Shown here: positions 15,847 through 25,383 of the stretch, piece after piece
Layout: each line of letters begins with the position of its first letter
Numbering within the stretch: the first letter of the stretch is position 1
Position numbers and translations under genes: made by a program
The notes under the pieces: model-generated
The model's input: the letters and a program-made list of their open reading frames with translations, nothing else
Database searches by the model: none
Told to the model about the DNA's origin: nothing
Assembly (NCBI RefSeq): GCF_009758205.1
Contig: NZ_WRXN01000007.1
Coordinates: 124,001 to 188,000, forward strand
Direction: 5' to 3'
DNA: 64,000 nt
Source: Chitinophaga tropicalis
GTDB taxonomy: Bacteria; Bacteroidota; Bacteroidia; Chitinophagales; Chitinophagaceae

Positions 15847-17068
15847 TATCAATCGTTTTGAAGCAGGGATTATACTCCATATAATCGCGTTCCTTATCGT
15901 GAATGTCTGTGTACGCGCACAACCCCCATCAGCGAAAGAAATACGGATAGATCCGGCTTATGCGCTTTCAGTTCCGGCATCGGAAGTGCTGGATGAAGTA
16001 ACTTATATTCCCCTGGAGACAACAAAAGAGAGCGTATTCGGGTATATATACAAATTATTCATTACAGCTGACAACTTTATTATTTATGACAAGGACACTC
16101 ATTCGATCCTCCTTTTCAGCAAAGCCGGGAAGTTTCAGAAGAAGTTTCCAATAGGTACTTATGACAGTCCGGGGTTCCTGGTAAATAAGCAGGAGAATGA
16201 AATCATCACCTTAAGGGGAAGTATGCTTAACAGCTATGGATTTGATGGGGTAAAAAAACGGGAAGTGCGCGGAGCGTTTCCGGGAAATCCTTACTTCTTT
16301 CCGGATAACCGGACAGTGTATGCTTATTATGGGGTGAAAGAAAGTGTATTCAGGGATACAATAGTAAACGAAGTATCTCTGACAGAAAATGGAAAAAGAT
16401 ATGCGGAATTTTTACCTTACAACAGTAAAACGTCACCTATCGAAACCGGTGACTGGGTAACAGATAATCACTATGTATTTTATGAGGGCGGAAATGACAC
16501 AACTATTCTCTATTGCCGTCCTTATGATTACAATATATACAGCATAACACCCGCCGGAGTTACAAGGGAATTCAGTTTTATACTTCCTCTTGCCAATACA
16601 CTACCAGACACTTTTTTCACAACCTCAACTCTTCAAAAAGGGAACCGGAGGGCTTACTTTGCAGCAAACAAAGCCGGTGTATACGGGATCTCATTTCCTT
16701 ACCGGTCAGGAAATGTTCTATTCTTTAAGCTAAACTCCTGGGAGAACTCGCTTGGTAATGGAGACTCCTATATGTATCATATTAAATCCGGTACGTTAGT
16801 ATCTGTAGGTGGTATAACGGAAGATGAGATAAGTTATTTTTTGCCTGTGACCGATCTTCATGAGGGTGATGAGTTTTATAACAGAAATTTTCTGACAAGC
16901 GATAACCAATATATATATACGAGCATATCGGCAGCTAATTTACTCAAGCTAAAAGATAAGTCGTTACATACTGTTTCGTATCCTGAAAGCCTGAGGAACT
17001 TTTTCAAAAAGGGTTCACGGCTTGACAACCCGGTAATTGTGGCATTAAAGCCTAAAAAAGAATTTTAG
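15839..17068 (+). CDS. 6-bladed beta-propeller periplasmic protein
   Basis: 409 residues with a Sec signal ending near VRAQ. After EIRIDPAYALSVPASEVLDE comes VTYIPLETTKES and a blade IYDKDTHSILLFSKAGKF, as in BF-type propellers that begin with a YIPLET motif. It is a paralogue of the lipoprotein encoded at 14157, but lacks the lipobox. Function unknown. Tight spacing (8-nt overlap upstream, 1 nt to the OMP gene downstream) puts it in the same operon. Confidence 0.8.
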   Translation: MFNINRFEAGIILHIIAFLIVNVCVRAQPPSAKEIRIDPAYALSVPASEVLDEVTYIPLETTKESVFGYIYKLFITADNFIIYDKDTHSILLFSKAGKFQKKFPIGTYDSPGFLVNKQENEIITLRGSMLNSYGFDGVKKREVRGAFPGNPYFFPDNRTVYAYYGVKESVFRDTIVNEVSLTENGKRYAEFLPYNSKTSPIETGDWVTDNHYVFYEGGNDTTILYCRPYDYNIYSITPAGVTREFSFILPLANTLPDTFFTTSTLQKGNRRAYFAANKAGVYGISFPYRSGNVLFFKLNSWENSLGNGDSYMYHIKSGTLVSVGGITEDEISYFLPVTDLHEGDEFYNRNFLTSDNQYIYTSISAANLLKLKDKSLHTVSYPESLRNFFKKGSRLDNPVIVALKPKKEF

Positions 17069-17069
17069 T

Positions 17070-19904
17070 ATGAGGTCCTTTCTCCTTGTGCTATTGACGC
17101 TGTTTGCTGTAGTTCCCTGTGCCAGGGGGCAGCAGGGTAATCCTGTTAAATCCGGCGTGGCAGAAGGTATTCTGACAGATTCTGTCAGCGGGAAAGGATT
17201 AGCCTCCGGAACAGTTTCTATTTACAAGGTGAAGGATTCATCCCTGGTTATTTTCCAGTTATCTGCCACTAACGGGAGTTTCCGGTTTGATTTACTACCA
17301 GTGTCAGTTCCATTGGAGCTGGTAATCAGTTTTATGGGGTACCGGCGGTATATCAGGCACTTCACATTGGCACCTCAGCAGAAGTATGATCTAGGACGCA
17401 TTGGTATGGTACGTAGTGATATCAGCCTGAAAGAATTTACTGTAGCACCAGAACGGCCGCCGGTGCAAATGAACGGGGATACCCTTGAGTTTAATGCAGA
17501 TGCATTCAGCATGGATAAGAATGCGGTGGTGGAAGATCTTCTGAAACGGCTACCGGGTGTAACTGTATGGGGAGATGGGAAAATTACGGTTTTTGGAAAG
17601 ACCGTAAACAATGTACTGGTAGACGGTAAGCCATTTTTTGGAAGGGATGGGACTATTGCTACTCAAAATCTCCCGAAAAATGCAGTGGATAAGGTACAGG
17701 TATATACAGACAGGGATAACCAGCGAAGTGAGCAGGATTCTGTAATGAGCGTAAATATCAAATTAAAAAAAGATAAGAACAGTGGATATTTTGGTAAGAT
17801 CGGCGCCGGATATGGCACAGGTAACAGATATACTGCAGACGCAATGCTAAGCGGCTTTACTCCGCGCAGCCAGCTCAGCATTGCAGGTGCATTGAACAAT
17901 ATCAATGTAACTGCTCCGGATGTAACCACCCTGATGCGGAACAGTTCATTTAAAGGAGTTGGAATTAACATAGAGTATCAGCCGAATTTTGATATGGAAG
18001 GATTACATAAAACCACCTCTGCCGGCCTGACCTTTCAACATGACTTTATACCTGATCCGGGGCCGATGAAAAACAACCGCATAGATGGGAACTATTTCCT
18101 GACCAACCAACAAAGCGAGGTACTTAAGAATACTGTTATCAGAACAACCTTAAACGGAGATAGTGCACTGTTGAATATTTCCCGTAATACTATGCAGGGA
18201 ACCAACCGTAATCAGATCTTTAATGCAAACTACGGCGTCAAAAATGAAACCGGAGAGTATTATTTATCACATCAGATAGCGCTGAATGACATGATCAGCC
18301 TTTCCGAACAGGCAGGAGAAGTGACTAATGAAAAGGGAATACAACGAAGTATAAACAACAGTGTATTCCGTCAGGACCGCAATTCCAGGGATATCATCAT
18401 CAAGGCAGGGCTGAATAATATAAACACGATGCTGAAGCTAGATTATATTCTTACGTTAAACCGTACTCATGACCGGCAGCTGAATAAAACTGAATTCCAT
18501 TCACTTTCGGACCAGGAATTGCAGGCGTTTTTTAACCGGCAATATAATAACCGGTCGTCCCTGACCAGCAACGAATTAAATGCCAGATATGCCCTATCCA
18601 AAGCACTCTGGGGAGATAATAAGTTCCGGGGAACAGGACTTAACCTGATCAATGAATTTAAGTGGGATGTCAGGAAAGAAAACAATATAGTAGGTGACCT
18701 GGATACGTTACAACATTCTTATGCAGCTAACAATTATCTTACTAATGAGATGCGGACCTCCAATATAGACGAGAAACCGGGGATCTCCCTGAACCGGCGT
18801 TTTGCGAAAACATTTACTAACCGTTACCGGAAAGTATGGTGGATTACACTTACGGGGCAGGAGCAATTTTTCAGTCAGAAAAATGTAGCTGTAAAGTCCT
18901 ATCAGAATTTCAGCCGTACTTACACTGTTTTTCTGCCTTCTGCAAGCCTGCTGTTTGAAAACGAGCAAATAAGCGATCACCGTACGTCTTATACATTAAA
19001 GTATAGCAAAAGAGCTGATTATCCTACAGCGGGCCAGCTGGTACCACTTATAGACAGTTCCAATGTTTATTACCAGCGTATGGGAAACAGCGCTCTCAGT
19101 CCGGAGGTTAGTAATCAATTGTCTCTCTCTATATTTTTCTTCAGTTTCCGTACCAATAAACTATTTGACAATTATTCACTGGATATAAGCGCAGGCACTG
19201 TAAACAATGCCTTTACAGATAGTTCGTTTTACCAGCCATCCGGCCGGACAGTATCTTATACAATTAACAGGAGTGGCGCCAGGTTCCTTCGCATAGACGG
19301 GAATTTTTACCGGGCGGTAAAGCTTGATGGTCATCAGTTCCAGATTGTTGGTAAAGCATCTGCCATGCTAAACGAACGTCCCCGTTATATTAATGCCGTG
19401 CTGATCCAGACCAGCAGTCTTTTCGGGCAAGGTAGTGTAAACGTATTGTATACCTGTAAAGATCTTTTTGCATTCAATATTGCGGAAGCGGTGAATGTTG
19501 TAAGCTCCGGGCAGTCAGGAGCCGGCGGCTCCATGAAAAACGTTGTGTATAAAACAACGCTGAGCTCAAGTATAAATCTTCCGGCAAGGTTGACATTAAG
19601 TTCCAATATCACTTTTAATCATACTACATCTACTTATTTACCTGCCAGGAACTTCCGGATATGGAATGCTTCACTTGCATGGCGGTTACTGGAAGGGAAT
19701 CAGGGTGAAGTCAAATTTACCGCAATGGATCTGCTGCATCAGAACAATAGCGTGTTGAATATTGGAAATTATAACGCCATTACTACCGGTACTGTTAATG
19801 TATTGCAACAATATTTTATGCTCACGGTTTCCTATTTCCCCAGGAAGTTCGGGAAAAGAGTAAAAAAACCGGTAGGTACTTTTAATGAATTGCTTAAAAA
19901 TTAA
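17070..19904 (+). CDS. TonB-receptor-like outer membrane beta-barrel protein with carboxypeptidase-regulatory domain
   Basis: 944 residues. A signal peptide (to ARGQ) is followed by a carboxypeptidase D regulatory-like beta-sandwich (~30-115, GILTDSVSGKGLASGTVSIY), a plug-like domain (DLLKRLPGVTVWGDGKITVF, VNNVLVDGKPFF) and a long beta-barrel. It has the features of the OMP_b-brl_3 type rather than SusC (no partner SusD). It probably imports or exports a specific molecule across the outer membrane; given the context, the cluster product is a candidate. Confidence 0.82.
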   Translation: MRSFLLVLLTLFAVVPCARGQQGNPVKSGVAEGILTDSVSGKGLASGTVSIYKVKDSSLVIFQLSATNGSFRFDLLPVSVPLELVISFMGYRRYIRHFTLAPQQKYDLGRIGMVRSDISLKEFTVAPERPPVQMNGDTLEFNADAFSMDKNAVVEDLLKRLPGVTVWGDGKITVFGKTVNNVLVDGKPFFGRDGTIATQNLPKNAVDKVQVYTDRDNQRSEQDSVMSVNIKLKKDKNSGYFGKIGAGYGTGNRYTADAMLSGFTPRSQLSIAGALNNINVTAPDVTTLMRNSSFKGVGINIEYQPNFDMEGLHKTTSAGLTFQHDFIPDPGPMKNNRIDGNYFLTNQQSEVLKNTVIRTTLNGDSALLNISRNTMQGTNRNQIFNANYGVKNETGEYYLSHQIALNDMISLSEQAGEVTNEKGIQRSINNSVFRQDRNSRDIIIKAGLNNINTMLKLDYILTLNRTHDRQLNKTEFHSLSDQELQAFFNRQYNNRSSLTSNELNARYALSKALWGDNKFRGTGLNLINEFKWDVRKENNIVGDLDTLQHSYAANNYLTNEMRTSNIDEKPGISLNRRFAKTFTNRYRKVWWITLTGQEQFFSQKNVAVKSYQNFSRTYTVFLPSASLLFENEQISDHRTSYTLKYSKRADYPTAGQLVPLIDSSNVYYQRMGNSALSPEVSNQLSLSIFFFSFRTNKLFDNYSLDISAGTVNNAFTDSSFYQPSGRTVSYTINRSGARFLRIDGNFYRAVKLDGHQFQIVGKASAMLNERPRYINAVLIQTSSLFGQGSVNVLYTCKDLFAFNIAEAVNVVSSGQSGAGGSMKNVVYKTTLSSSINLPARLTLSSNITFNHTTSTYLPARNFRIWNASLAWRLLEGNQGEVKFTAMDLLHQNNSVLNIGNYNAITTGTVNVLQQYFMLTVSYFPRKFGKRVKKPVGTFNELLKN

Positions 19905-19906
19905 AG

Positions 19907-20986
19907 ATGGGAAAAAATATTTTTCTGGTTTTCCTGGTATCCCTGATACTATGCTTTGCCGGGTTACATAATAAATTTCCGCTACTCACGGGTGATTCCG
20001 GTGTATACATAAACACCGGCTTTAATCACGACCTGGTCCCTTACAACGGGTCTTTTTACGGGTTGTTTATAGCGCATTCCAGCTGGGGCCGCTCTATATG
20101 GTTTGTGATCCTTTCACAGTCATTTATTTTATCGATAGTGCTCTATTACATTTTCCGTTATTTCCCCGGCGTAAAATACAGCTGGCATTGTTTTACAGCA
20201 TATGCTCTTTTTTTAGCATATACTACAGTGGCATCGGTTACTGCCAGCAGCATTGATCCGGGAATATTTACTTCTGTAACTATACTTACATCTGGTCTGC
20301 TGTTTATTGTACCTGATCTTTCACGCAGGGACCGCTGGATATTACTGTTCATTGGGGTGTTGTGTGCACTGATGGACAAAGCCAATCTTCTGTATCTCTC
20401 TATTGTTACCTTACCTGGCCTGGTAGTTCTTTTACGGGAACGCAGGCAGTTCTGGCCCCGGTATAGGAATATGATAGCGGTAGCAGGCATTGGATGGTTA
20501 CTTTCCCTTGCCGGTAACCGGTTACTAAAGCCCTCTACCGGGGAGATGGCAGTTATAAGTCATAAAACACCACAGCCCTTCTATCACATCGGTGTTGGCA
20601 GCGTACCTTATGGTCCAGGTTCAGCTTCTCTCAATGCTGTTAACAATTGGTTCAACTGGGAGGGCAGAGAGTATCTTATAAGCCGGCAGTATCAAAACTG
20701 GTTATACTATGATTACCTTAACTATGCGATCATTGCCACGACCGTTGCGGGCCTCATATACCTGGTGTTCTTTATTGTCCGTCACCGGCGTACACGTTAC
20801 CTGTGGCCGGCCTTGTACCTGGCAGGTGGTATTACAATACAGATTGTCATTTCCGCAATACTATATAAGAGTACTAACCCCGTAACAGGCCAGGTTGCCT
20901 GGATACTAACCTTGCCGGTATGGATCTGTGCCACAGCATACCTATCAGGCAAAAATAACTATCACGTACAATCTTCTGAAAGCTAA
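19907..20986 (+). CDS. Polytopic membrane protein, GT-C-like, unknown function
   Basis: 359 residues, about 8-9 hydrophobic helices. After helix 1 the loop LLTGDSGVYINTGF carries acidic residues where GT-C transferases keep their catalytic Asp, and a YGLF segment follows. The next gene's product shares this pattern (NDSGVYIENGM ... LYGLF), so the two are paralogues. I do not know a named family. Likely a lipid-linked-sugar transferase or related membrane enzyme. Starts 2 nt after the OMP stop; its TAA shares one base with the next ATG. Confidence 0.6.
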   Translation: MGKNIFLVFLVSLILCFAGLHNKFPLLTGDSGVYINTGFNHDLVPYNGSFYGLFIAHSSWGRSIWFVILSQSFILSIVLYYIFRYFPGVKYSWHCFTAYALFLAYTTVASVTASSIDPGIFTSVTILTSGLLFIVPDLSRRDRWILLFIGVLCALMDKANLLYLSIVTLPGLVVLLRERRQFWPRYRNMIAVAGIGWLLSLAGNRLLKPSTGEMAVISHKTPQPFYHIGVGSVPYGPGSASLNAVNNWFNWEGREYLISRQYQNWLYYDYLNYAIIATTVAGLIYLVFFIVRHRRTRYLWPALYLAGGITIQIVISAILYKSTNPVTGQVAWILTLPVWICATAYLSGKNNYHVQSSES

Positions 20987-22401
20987 TGAAACGATATTAT
21001 ATAAGAGTACTGATACATGTGCTGAGCATACTGGCGGCGGCCGTCACCTTATGCTTCCTTGCCTTTTACAATCGTTATCCACTTGTTTTTAATAATGATA
21101 GCGGTGTATATATAGAGAATGGGATGTATGGCATTGTAGCGGCTGACAGGCCGATATTATACGGTTTGTTTATTCTTGCCCTCAGCTTTTGCAATTCACT
21201 CTGGGGAGTGGTGCTTGCCCAGGGGCTTATCACGGCGCTTGTGCTTTACTACTATTTCAGGTACTTTGTGGGTGGGGCAAGTTATCTTACCTGGTACTAT
21301 GTTTTTGTACTGTTAATCTCCCTGGTAACAAGCGCTTCATTTGAAGTAAGCTGGCTTATGCCGGATATATTTACGCCGCTTTGCCTGCTGTTAATGGGCT
21401 TACTGATGTTTTCCGGTAATATGAAAACCAGGGATCTTGTGATAGTTTCTCTCCTGATGATATTCAGTATTGGCACCCATAATTCTCACATGTATATCTG
21501 CTTTTGTGTTTGTGCAGTTATTATGTGCGGGTTTCTGATACCATCCATCAAGCGGATGTATACAGAAATTGGTTTCCGGTATAAAAGATTGCTTTATACA
21601 GTACTATTGATAATAGGAGGCGTTGCAGGAACGGGAGGCATACATTACCTGTTTACCGGTCAGTTTGAAAGTTCCCGCGGCGGGTCTGTGTTTTTTATGA
21701 GCAACCTTATAGAGATGGGAGTGGTTGACATATACCTGGATGAGAACTGTGCCACGAAGGAGTACCGTATTTGCGCCTATAAGGACTCTCTGCCCAATAA
21801 TTTTCTCTGGAATTATGAGGGTCCTATCGGGAAGCTGGGAGGATGGACGGAGAATGAAAAAGAATTCGGAGAACTTGTAAAAGATATTGTGCAGAAGCCA
21901 CGGTACGCCAAAATGGTATTAGGGCAATCTGTGATATACACACTGAAACAGCTATGTAATTATGATATTGTAGACATTTCTCCGCCGGGAGACCGGATAA
22001 AAAATGCTATTGAACTGAATTACCCTTTAAGCGAAACAGAAGGCCTGGAAAATGCCAGGGAGAATAATAATACATTAAAAACCGGTTTTATCAACTTTGC
22101 ACAGAACATTGTAGTGGGATGGTGTTTGTATTGCTACACCGTAATGCTTTGGCGGCGCCGCTACCCTTCAAAGTATCGTCTGTTTATTTTGTTCATACTT
22201 ATATGTCTTCTTGTAAATGCGGCTATCTGCAGTATTTTTTCCGGTGTTTTTCCCCGTTACCAGACCCGTGTTATATGGTTGCTGCCACTTCCCCTGTTCA
22301 TGTATGCAGCAGAAAGCAGATGGTATAGATTCCGGCTCTCTTTAAAACTGATTAAGCAAATTCTTTTAAATCCCAGAAAGATATGGAACTCACAATTTTA
22401 A
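20986..22401 (+). CDS. Polytopic membrane protein, GT-C-like, paralogue of the preceding gene
   Basis: 471 residues with about 10 membrane helices and a large loop (about 225-345) between helices in the second half, rich in charged residues. The N-terminal pattern NNDSGVYIENGMYG followed by RPILYGLFILAL matches the preceding protein. Function is probably a membrane glycosyltransferase; the donor would come from the GT2 enzyme encoded next, whose start lies 19 nt inside this gene. Confidence 0.6.
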   Translation: MKRYYIRVLIHVLSILAAAVTLCFLAFYNRYPLVFNNDSGVYIENGMYGIVAADRPILYGLFILALSFCNSLWGVVLAQGLITALVLYYYFRYFVGGASYLTWYYVFVLLISLVTSASFEVSWLMPDIFTPLCLLLMGLLMFSGNMKTRDLVIVSLLMIFSIGTHNSHMYICFCVCAVIMCGFLIPSIKRMYTEIGFRYKRLLYTVLLIIGGVAGTGGIHYLFTGQFESSRGGSVFFMSNLIEMGVVDIYLDENCATKEYRICAYKDSLPNNFLWNYEGPIGKLGGWTENEKEFGELVKDIVQKPRYAKMVLGQSVIYTLKQLCNYDIVDISPPGDRIKNAIELNYPLSETEGLENARENNNTLKTGFINFAQNIVVGWCLYCYTVMLWRRRYPSKYRLFILFILICLLVNAAICSIFSGVFPRYQTRVIWLLPLPLFMYAAESRWYRFRLSLKLIKQILLNPRKIWNSQF

Positions 22402-23540
22402 TGCCTTGCCTGAATGAATTGGAAACAATTGGCACATGTATAAGAAAGGCCAAAAGATCTATTAAGGCATTCAACCTGGATGCTGAAATACTTATTTCAG
22501 ATAATGGCAGTACCGACGAATCTATATTGATTGCAGAAAGTATGGGAGCAAGGGTTGTGATAACAGAAGAAAAAGGATATGGAAGCGCCCTGCGGTATGG
22601 TATTGCCAATGCCCGTGGAAAGTTTGTCATTATGGCCGATGCCGATGATAGTTACAACTTCGAGGATATTTATCCATTTGTTGTAAAACTAAGGGAAGGG
22701 TATGACCTGGTGATGGGTAACCGGTTTAACGGTGGTATTGAGAAGAATGCAATGCCGTTGTTACACCGTTACCTTGGTAACCCGGTATTATCATTCCTTG
22801 GCAGATTATTCTTCAGATTACCTATCCGGGATTTTCACTGCGGTTTCAGGGGATTCAATACCCAGGCTATGAAGGCTATAGATTTTACAACTACAGGAAT
22901 GGAATTTGCCAGTGAGATGATCATTAAATCTTCATTCCGGAAACTGCGCATAGCGGAGATCCCGGTAAAGCTTTATCCTGATGGCCGTACACGAGCGCCT
23001 CATCTCCGTACCTGGCGTGATGGATGGAGGCATCTGCGTTTTCTGCTGCTGTATAGTCATAACTGGTTGTTCTTATATCCCGGTCTGGCACTGATTATTG
23101 GCGGGCTGGGAATTGTGGGCGCATTATTGCCGGCGCCTATTACTATTGGCAAGGTAACTTTTGATATACATACGATGTTGTATGCAGCTTTCTTTGTACT
23201 GACAGGTATGCAGATGCTTACATTTTATTACTGCTCGCAGTTATTTGCCTCACACATGGGGTTGGTGAAGAAGCCATCCTGGTTACCTGCCTTCAACAGA
23301 TTCTTTACACTTGAACGTGGTTTAATAATAGGTGTAACACTTTTTCTGACAGGTATCATACTTACGCTTTGCAGTTTTCAGATATGGACACATAAATCAT
23401 TCGGGAATTTACAACCATCTTCTATGCTCAGAATTATTATACCCTCGATAATGACATTGATACTGGGCACACAGGTCATACTAAGCAGTTTCTTTGCCAG
23501 TATACTGGATATATGGAAAAACAAACATACTGAGGACTGA
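22383..23540 (+). CDS. GT2 family polyprenol-phosphate sugar transferase (Dpm1/DPG synthase-like)
   Basis: 385 residues. The GT-A domain covers 1-~225: LTILMPCLNELETIGTCI, ILISDNGSTDES, and the DXD-like MADADDSYNF, then FHCGFRGFN. Four C-terminal membrane helices follow (about 238-370). Such enzymes transfer glucose, mannose or GlcNAc from a nucleotide sugar to undecaprenyl phosphate, the donor that GT-C enzymes use on the outer face. This fits with three GT-C-like proteins in the same operon. It is the last gene before a strong terminator. Confidence 0.85.
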   Translation: MELTILMPCLNELETIGTCIRKAKRSIKAFNLDAEILISDNGSTDESILIAESMGARVVITEEKGYGSALRYGIANARGKFVIMADADDSYNFEDIYPFVVKLREGYDLVMGNRFNGGIEKNAMPLLHRYLGNPVLSFLGRLFFRLPIRDFHCGFRGFNTQAMKAIDFTTTGMEFASEMIIKSSFRKLRIAEIPVKLYPDGRTRAPHLRTWRDGWRHLRFLLLYSHNWLFLYPGLALIIGGLGIVGALLPAPITIGKVTFDIHTMLYAAFFVLTGMQMLTFYYCSQLFASHMGLVKKPSWLPAFNRFFTLERGLIIGVTLFLTGIILTLCSFQIWTHKSFGNLQPSSMLRIIIPSIMTLILGTQVILSSFFASILDIWKNKHTED

Positions 23541-23631
23541 CATATGTTAAGAGGAGAAAGGGAGGTTCCTGGTCTTATGGCGGTGCATCAGTTTGGGGCT
23601 TTATATCATACTCAATACGAAGAAACTGCTC

Positions 23632-23668
23632 AAAAAATCGCTTTTACCTTCGGTAAAAGCGGTTTTTT
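23632..23668. terminator. Rho-independent terminator ending the glycoconjugate operon
   Basis: A 17-bp stem with one G-U pair, 3-nt loop, flanked by A6 and T6 so it can work in either direction. It lies 92 nt after the GT2 stop and 53 nt before the TlpA-like gene. Confidence 0.9.
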
Positions 23669-23720
23669 GAGGGTGCTTTTTTGGCCCGCGGCCGACTAAG
23701 AATTTAAAAAAGCGTATTTT

Positions 23721-25382
23721 ATGGGTGTTATGAAAAAACTGCCTATCATCCTGTTAGTTATCTTTCCGTTCCTGTTGTCAGCGCAGCTGCGGACCGCTTC
23801 CGGGTTAACACCTCAAAGAACCACCATTAACGGGCTCTTTGAGGGATACGATACTGCTGTGGATTCTTTCAGATATATTAAGCTGCTCTACTTTCATTTG
23901 TACAATGGCATAACAGAGACGGTGATAGGTGAAATAGACAAAAACGGGAAGTTTAGTGTTACTTTTCCTCTTATATCTCCGCAGGAAATCATGCTTATGT
24001 TTGAAGGTGACCTGGTGATGATGTATGCTATACCCGGAGGTACTACTAATATATTCCTGGACCTGGCAGCATTAAAAGCACGGAGGAAGCTGCCACCTGA
24101 AGTCAGGCTAACGTATGCCGCCCCGCTACGGTTTGCAGGTAGTTATTCAAAGTTTAACAGGGACTACAATATTTTCTGGCCGAAATTAGAAATTATAAAG
24201 CCTTATGATGAGCATAAAAAGATGATCAGTTCCCTGGATCAAAAAAAATATAAGTCTTACCGTCTTGCAATGATGAAAGTAATGCTGGACACCCTGGCTG
24301 TCTTTAACAGGAAACAAAATACCAGCAGTGCGTTCCGCAATTTTATATTTCAGCATATCTGCTATTCGGCAGCTGAAGATCTGTTAAGGTATAGCTGGCT
24401 ACACGACCAGGGGAAGAGGGAACGTCTTACAAAAGACTATCTTAATTTCGTTAACAGGATACCTGTTAATAACAGGAAGGCACTTGTAACAGGGAAGTAT
24501 GCTCTTTTTTTAAATGAATATCTGAATATGTGGATGAATGAATTGCCGTATACGCCAGTAATTACCGGTGATGGGCAGTTGTCTGCTTATCTCAGAATGG
24601 AGAACAGGCTTACTCCGGAAGACGCTAAAGCGCTTCAAACGCCTGATAACAACCGTACACCGGCGCAAAGAGAATTGGCGGCCCAACTCTATTCCCGTTA
24701 TCAGGCTGAATACATGAATTTTAAAAATACTTTGAACCTTTCAGATGCTGTAGCCCGGCAAGTATTGCCTGGTATTGGAGAAGATGTTATGCAAGCCAGG
24801 ATAATCTGCAATTATCTTAACCAACATAAGAACCCGCTCAGTCCGCAAAACCTGCAGCAAATGGGGCGTCATATTGTTAGCCGGGAGATCTATACGCTGA
24901 TAAAACAGGATAATGAAACCCTTAAGGATAAGCTGGCCGGTAAAGCATCGGGTAACCAGCTTGTCAATGAGCTTGATCTACAGCAGGAACAGCTTTATCA
25001 GAAGCTTATATCTCCTTACAGAGGGAAGGTAGTATATATTGATTTCTGGGCGCCCTGGTGTGGTCCCTGTATGAGTGAAATGCCGGCTTCTAAAGTGCTG
25101 GCGGGAGAGTTAAAAGGTAAGGAAGTGGTATTCCTTTACATAGGGGTGGAATGTAACAAACAGTCATGGGAAAAGACGATAAAAGAAAAACAGCTGGAAG
25201 GGGAACACTATTATGCGGATAAAAACGAATCTGTACTGTTATCGAATAAATTCAATTTCTCAGCTATTCCCCGTTATGTACTTATTGACAAAGAAGGTAA
25301 GGTAGCAGAGGAAGATGCACCACGACCAGGCATGGGGCTGGAACTGAAGAGCAGGATCAACGCTTTACTGGGAGGTAATTAA
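23721..25382 (+). CDS. TlpA-family thioredoxin-domain protein (long Bacteroidota type)
   Basis: 553 residues. Signal peptide MKKLPIILLVIFPFLLSAQ (the alternative start at 23730 gives exactly this). A ~390-residue N-terminal domain of unknown function precedes a TlpA-like thioredoxin domain with VVYIDFWAPWCGPCMSEMPA (WCGPC at about 445) and a cis-Pro region FNFSAIPRYVLI. Family members reduce disulfides in the periplasm, for instance in cytochrome maturation; the long N-terminal part is typical of Bacteroidota paralogues. It is convergent with the following minus-strand gene, only 1 nt apart. Confidence 0.8.
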   Translation: MGVMKKLPIILLVIFPFLLSAQLRTASGLTPQRTTINGLFEGYDTAVDSFRYIKLLYFHLYNGITETVIGEIDKNGKFSVTFPLISPQEIMLMFEGDLVMMYAIPGGTTNIFLDLAALKARRKLPPEVRLTYAAPLRFAGSYSKFNRDYNIFWPKLEIIKPYDEHKKMISSLDQKKYKSYRLAMMKVMLDTLAVFNRKQNTSSAFRNFIFQHICYSAAEDLLRYSWLHDQGKRERLTKDYLNFVNRIPVNNRKALVTGKYALFLNEYLNMWMNELPYTPVITGDGQLSAYLRMENRLTPEDAKALQTPDNNRTPAQRELAAQLYSRYQAEYMNFKNTLNLSDAVARQVLPGIGEDVMQARIICNYLNQHKNPLSPQNLQQMGRHIVSREIYTLIKQDNETLKDKLAGKASGNQLVNELDLQQEQLYQKLISPYRGKVVYIDFWAPWCGPCMSEMPASKVLAGELKGKEVVFLYIGVECNKQSWEKTIKEKQLEGEHYYADKNESVLLSNKFNFSAIPRYVLIDKEGKVAEEDAPRPGMGLELKSRINALLGGN

Positions 25383-25383
25383 A

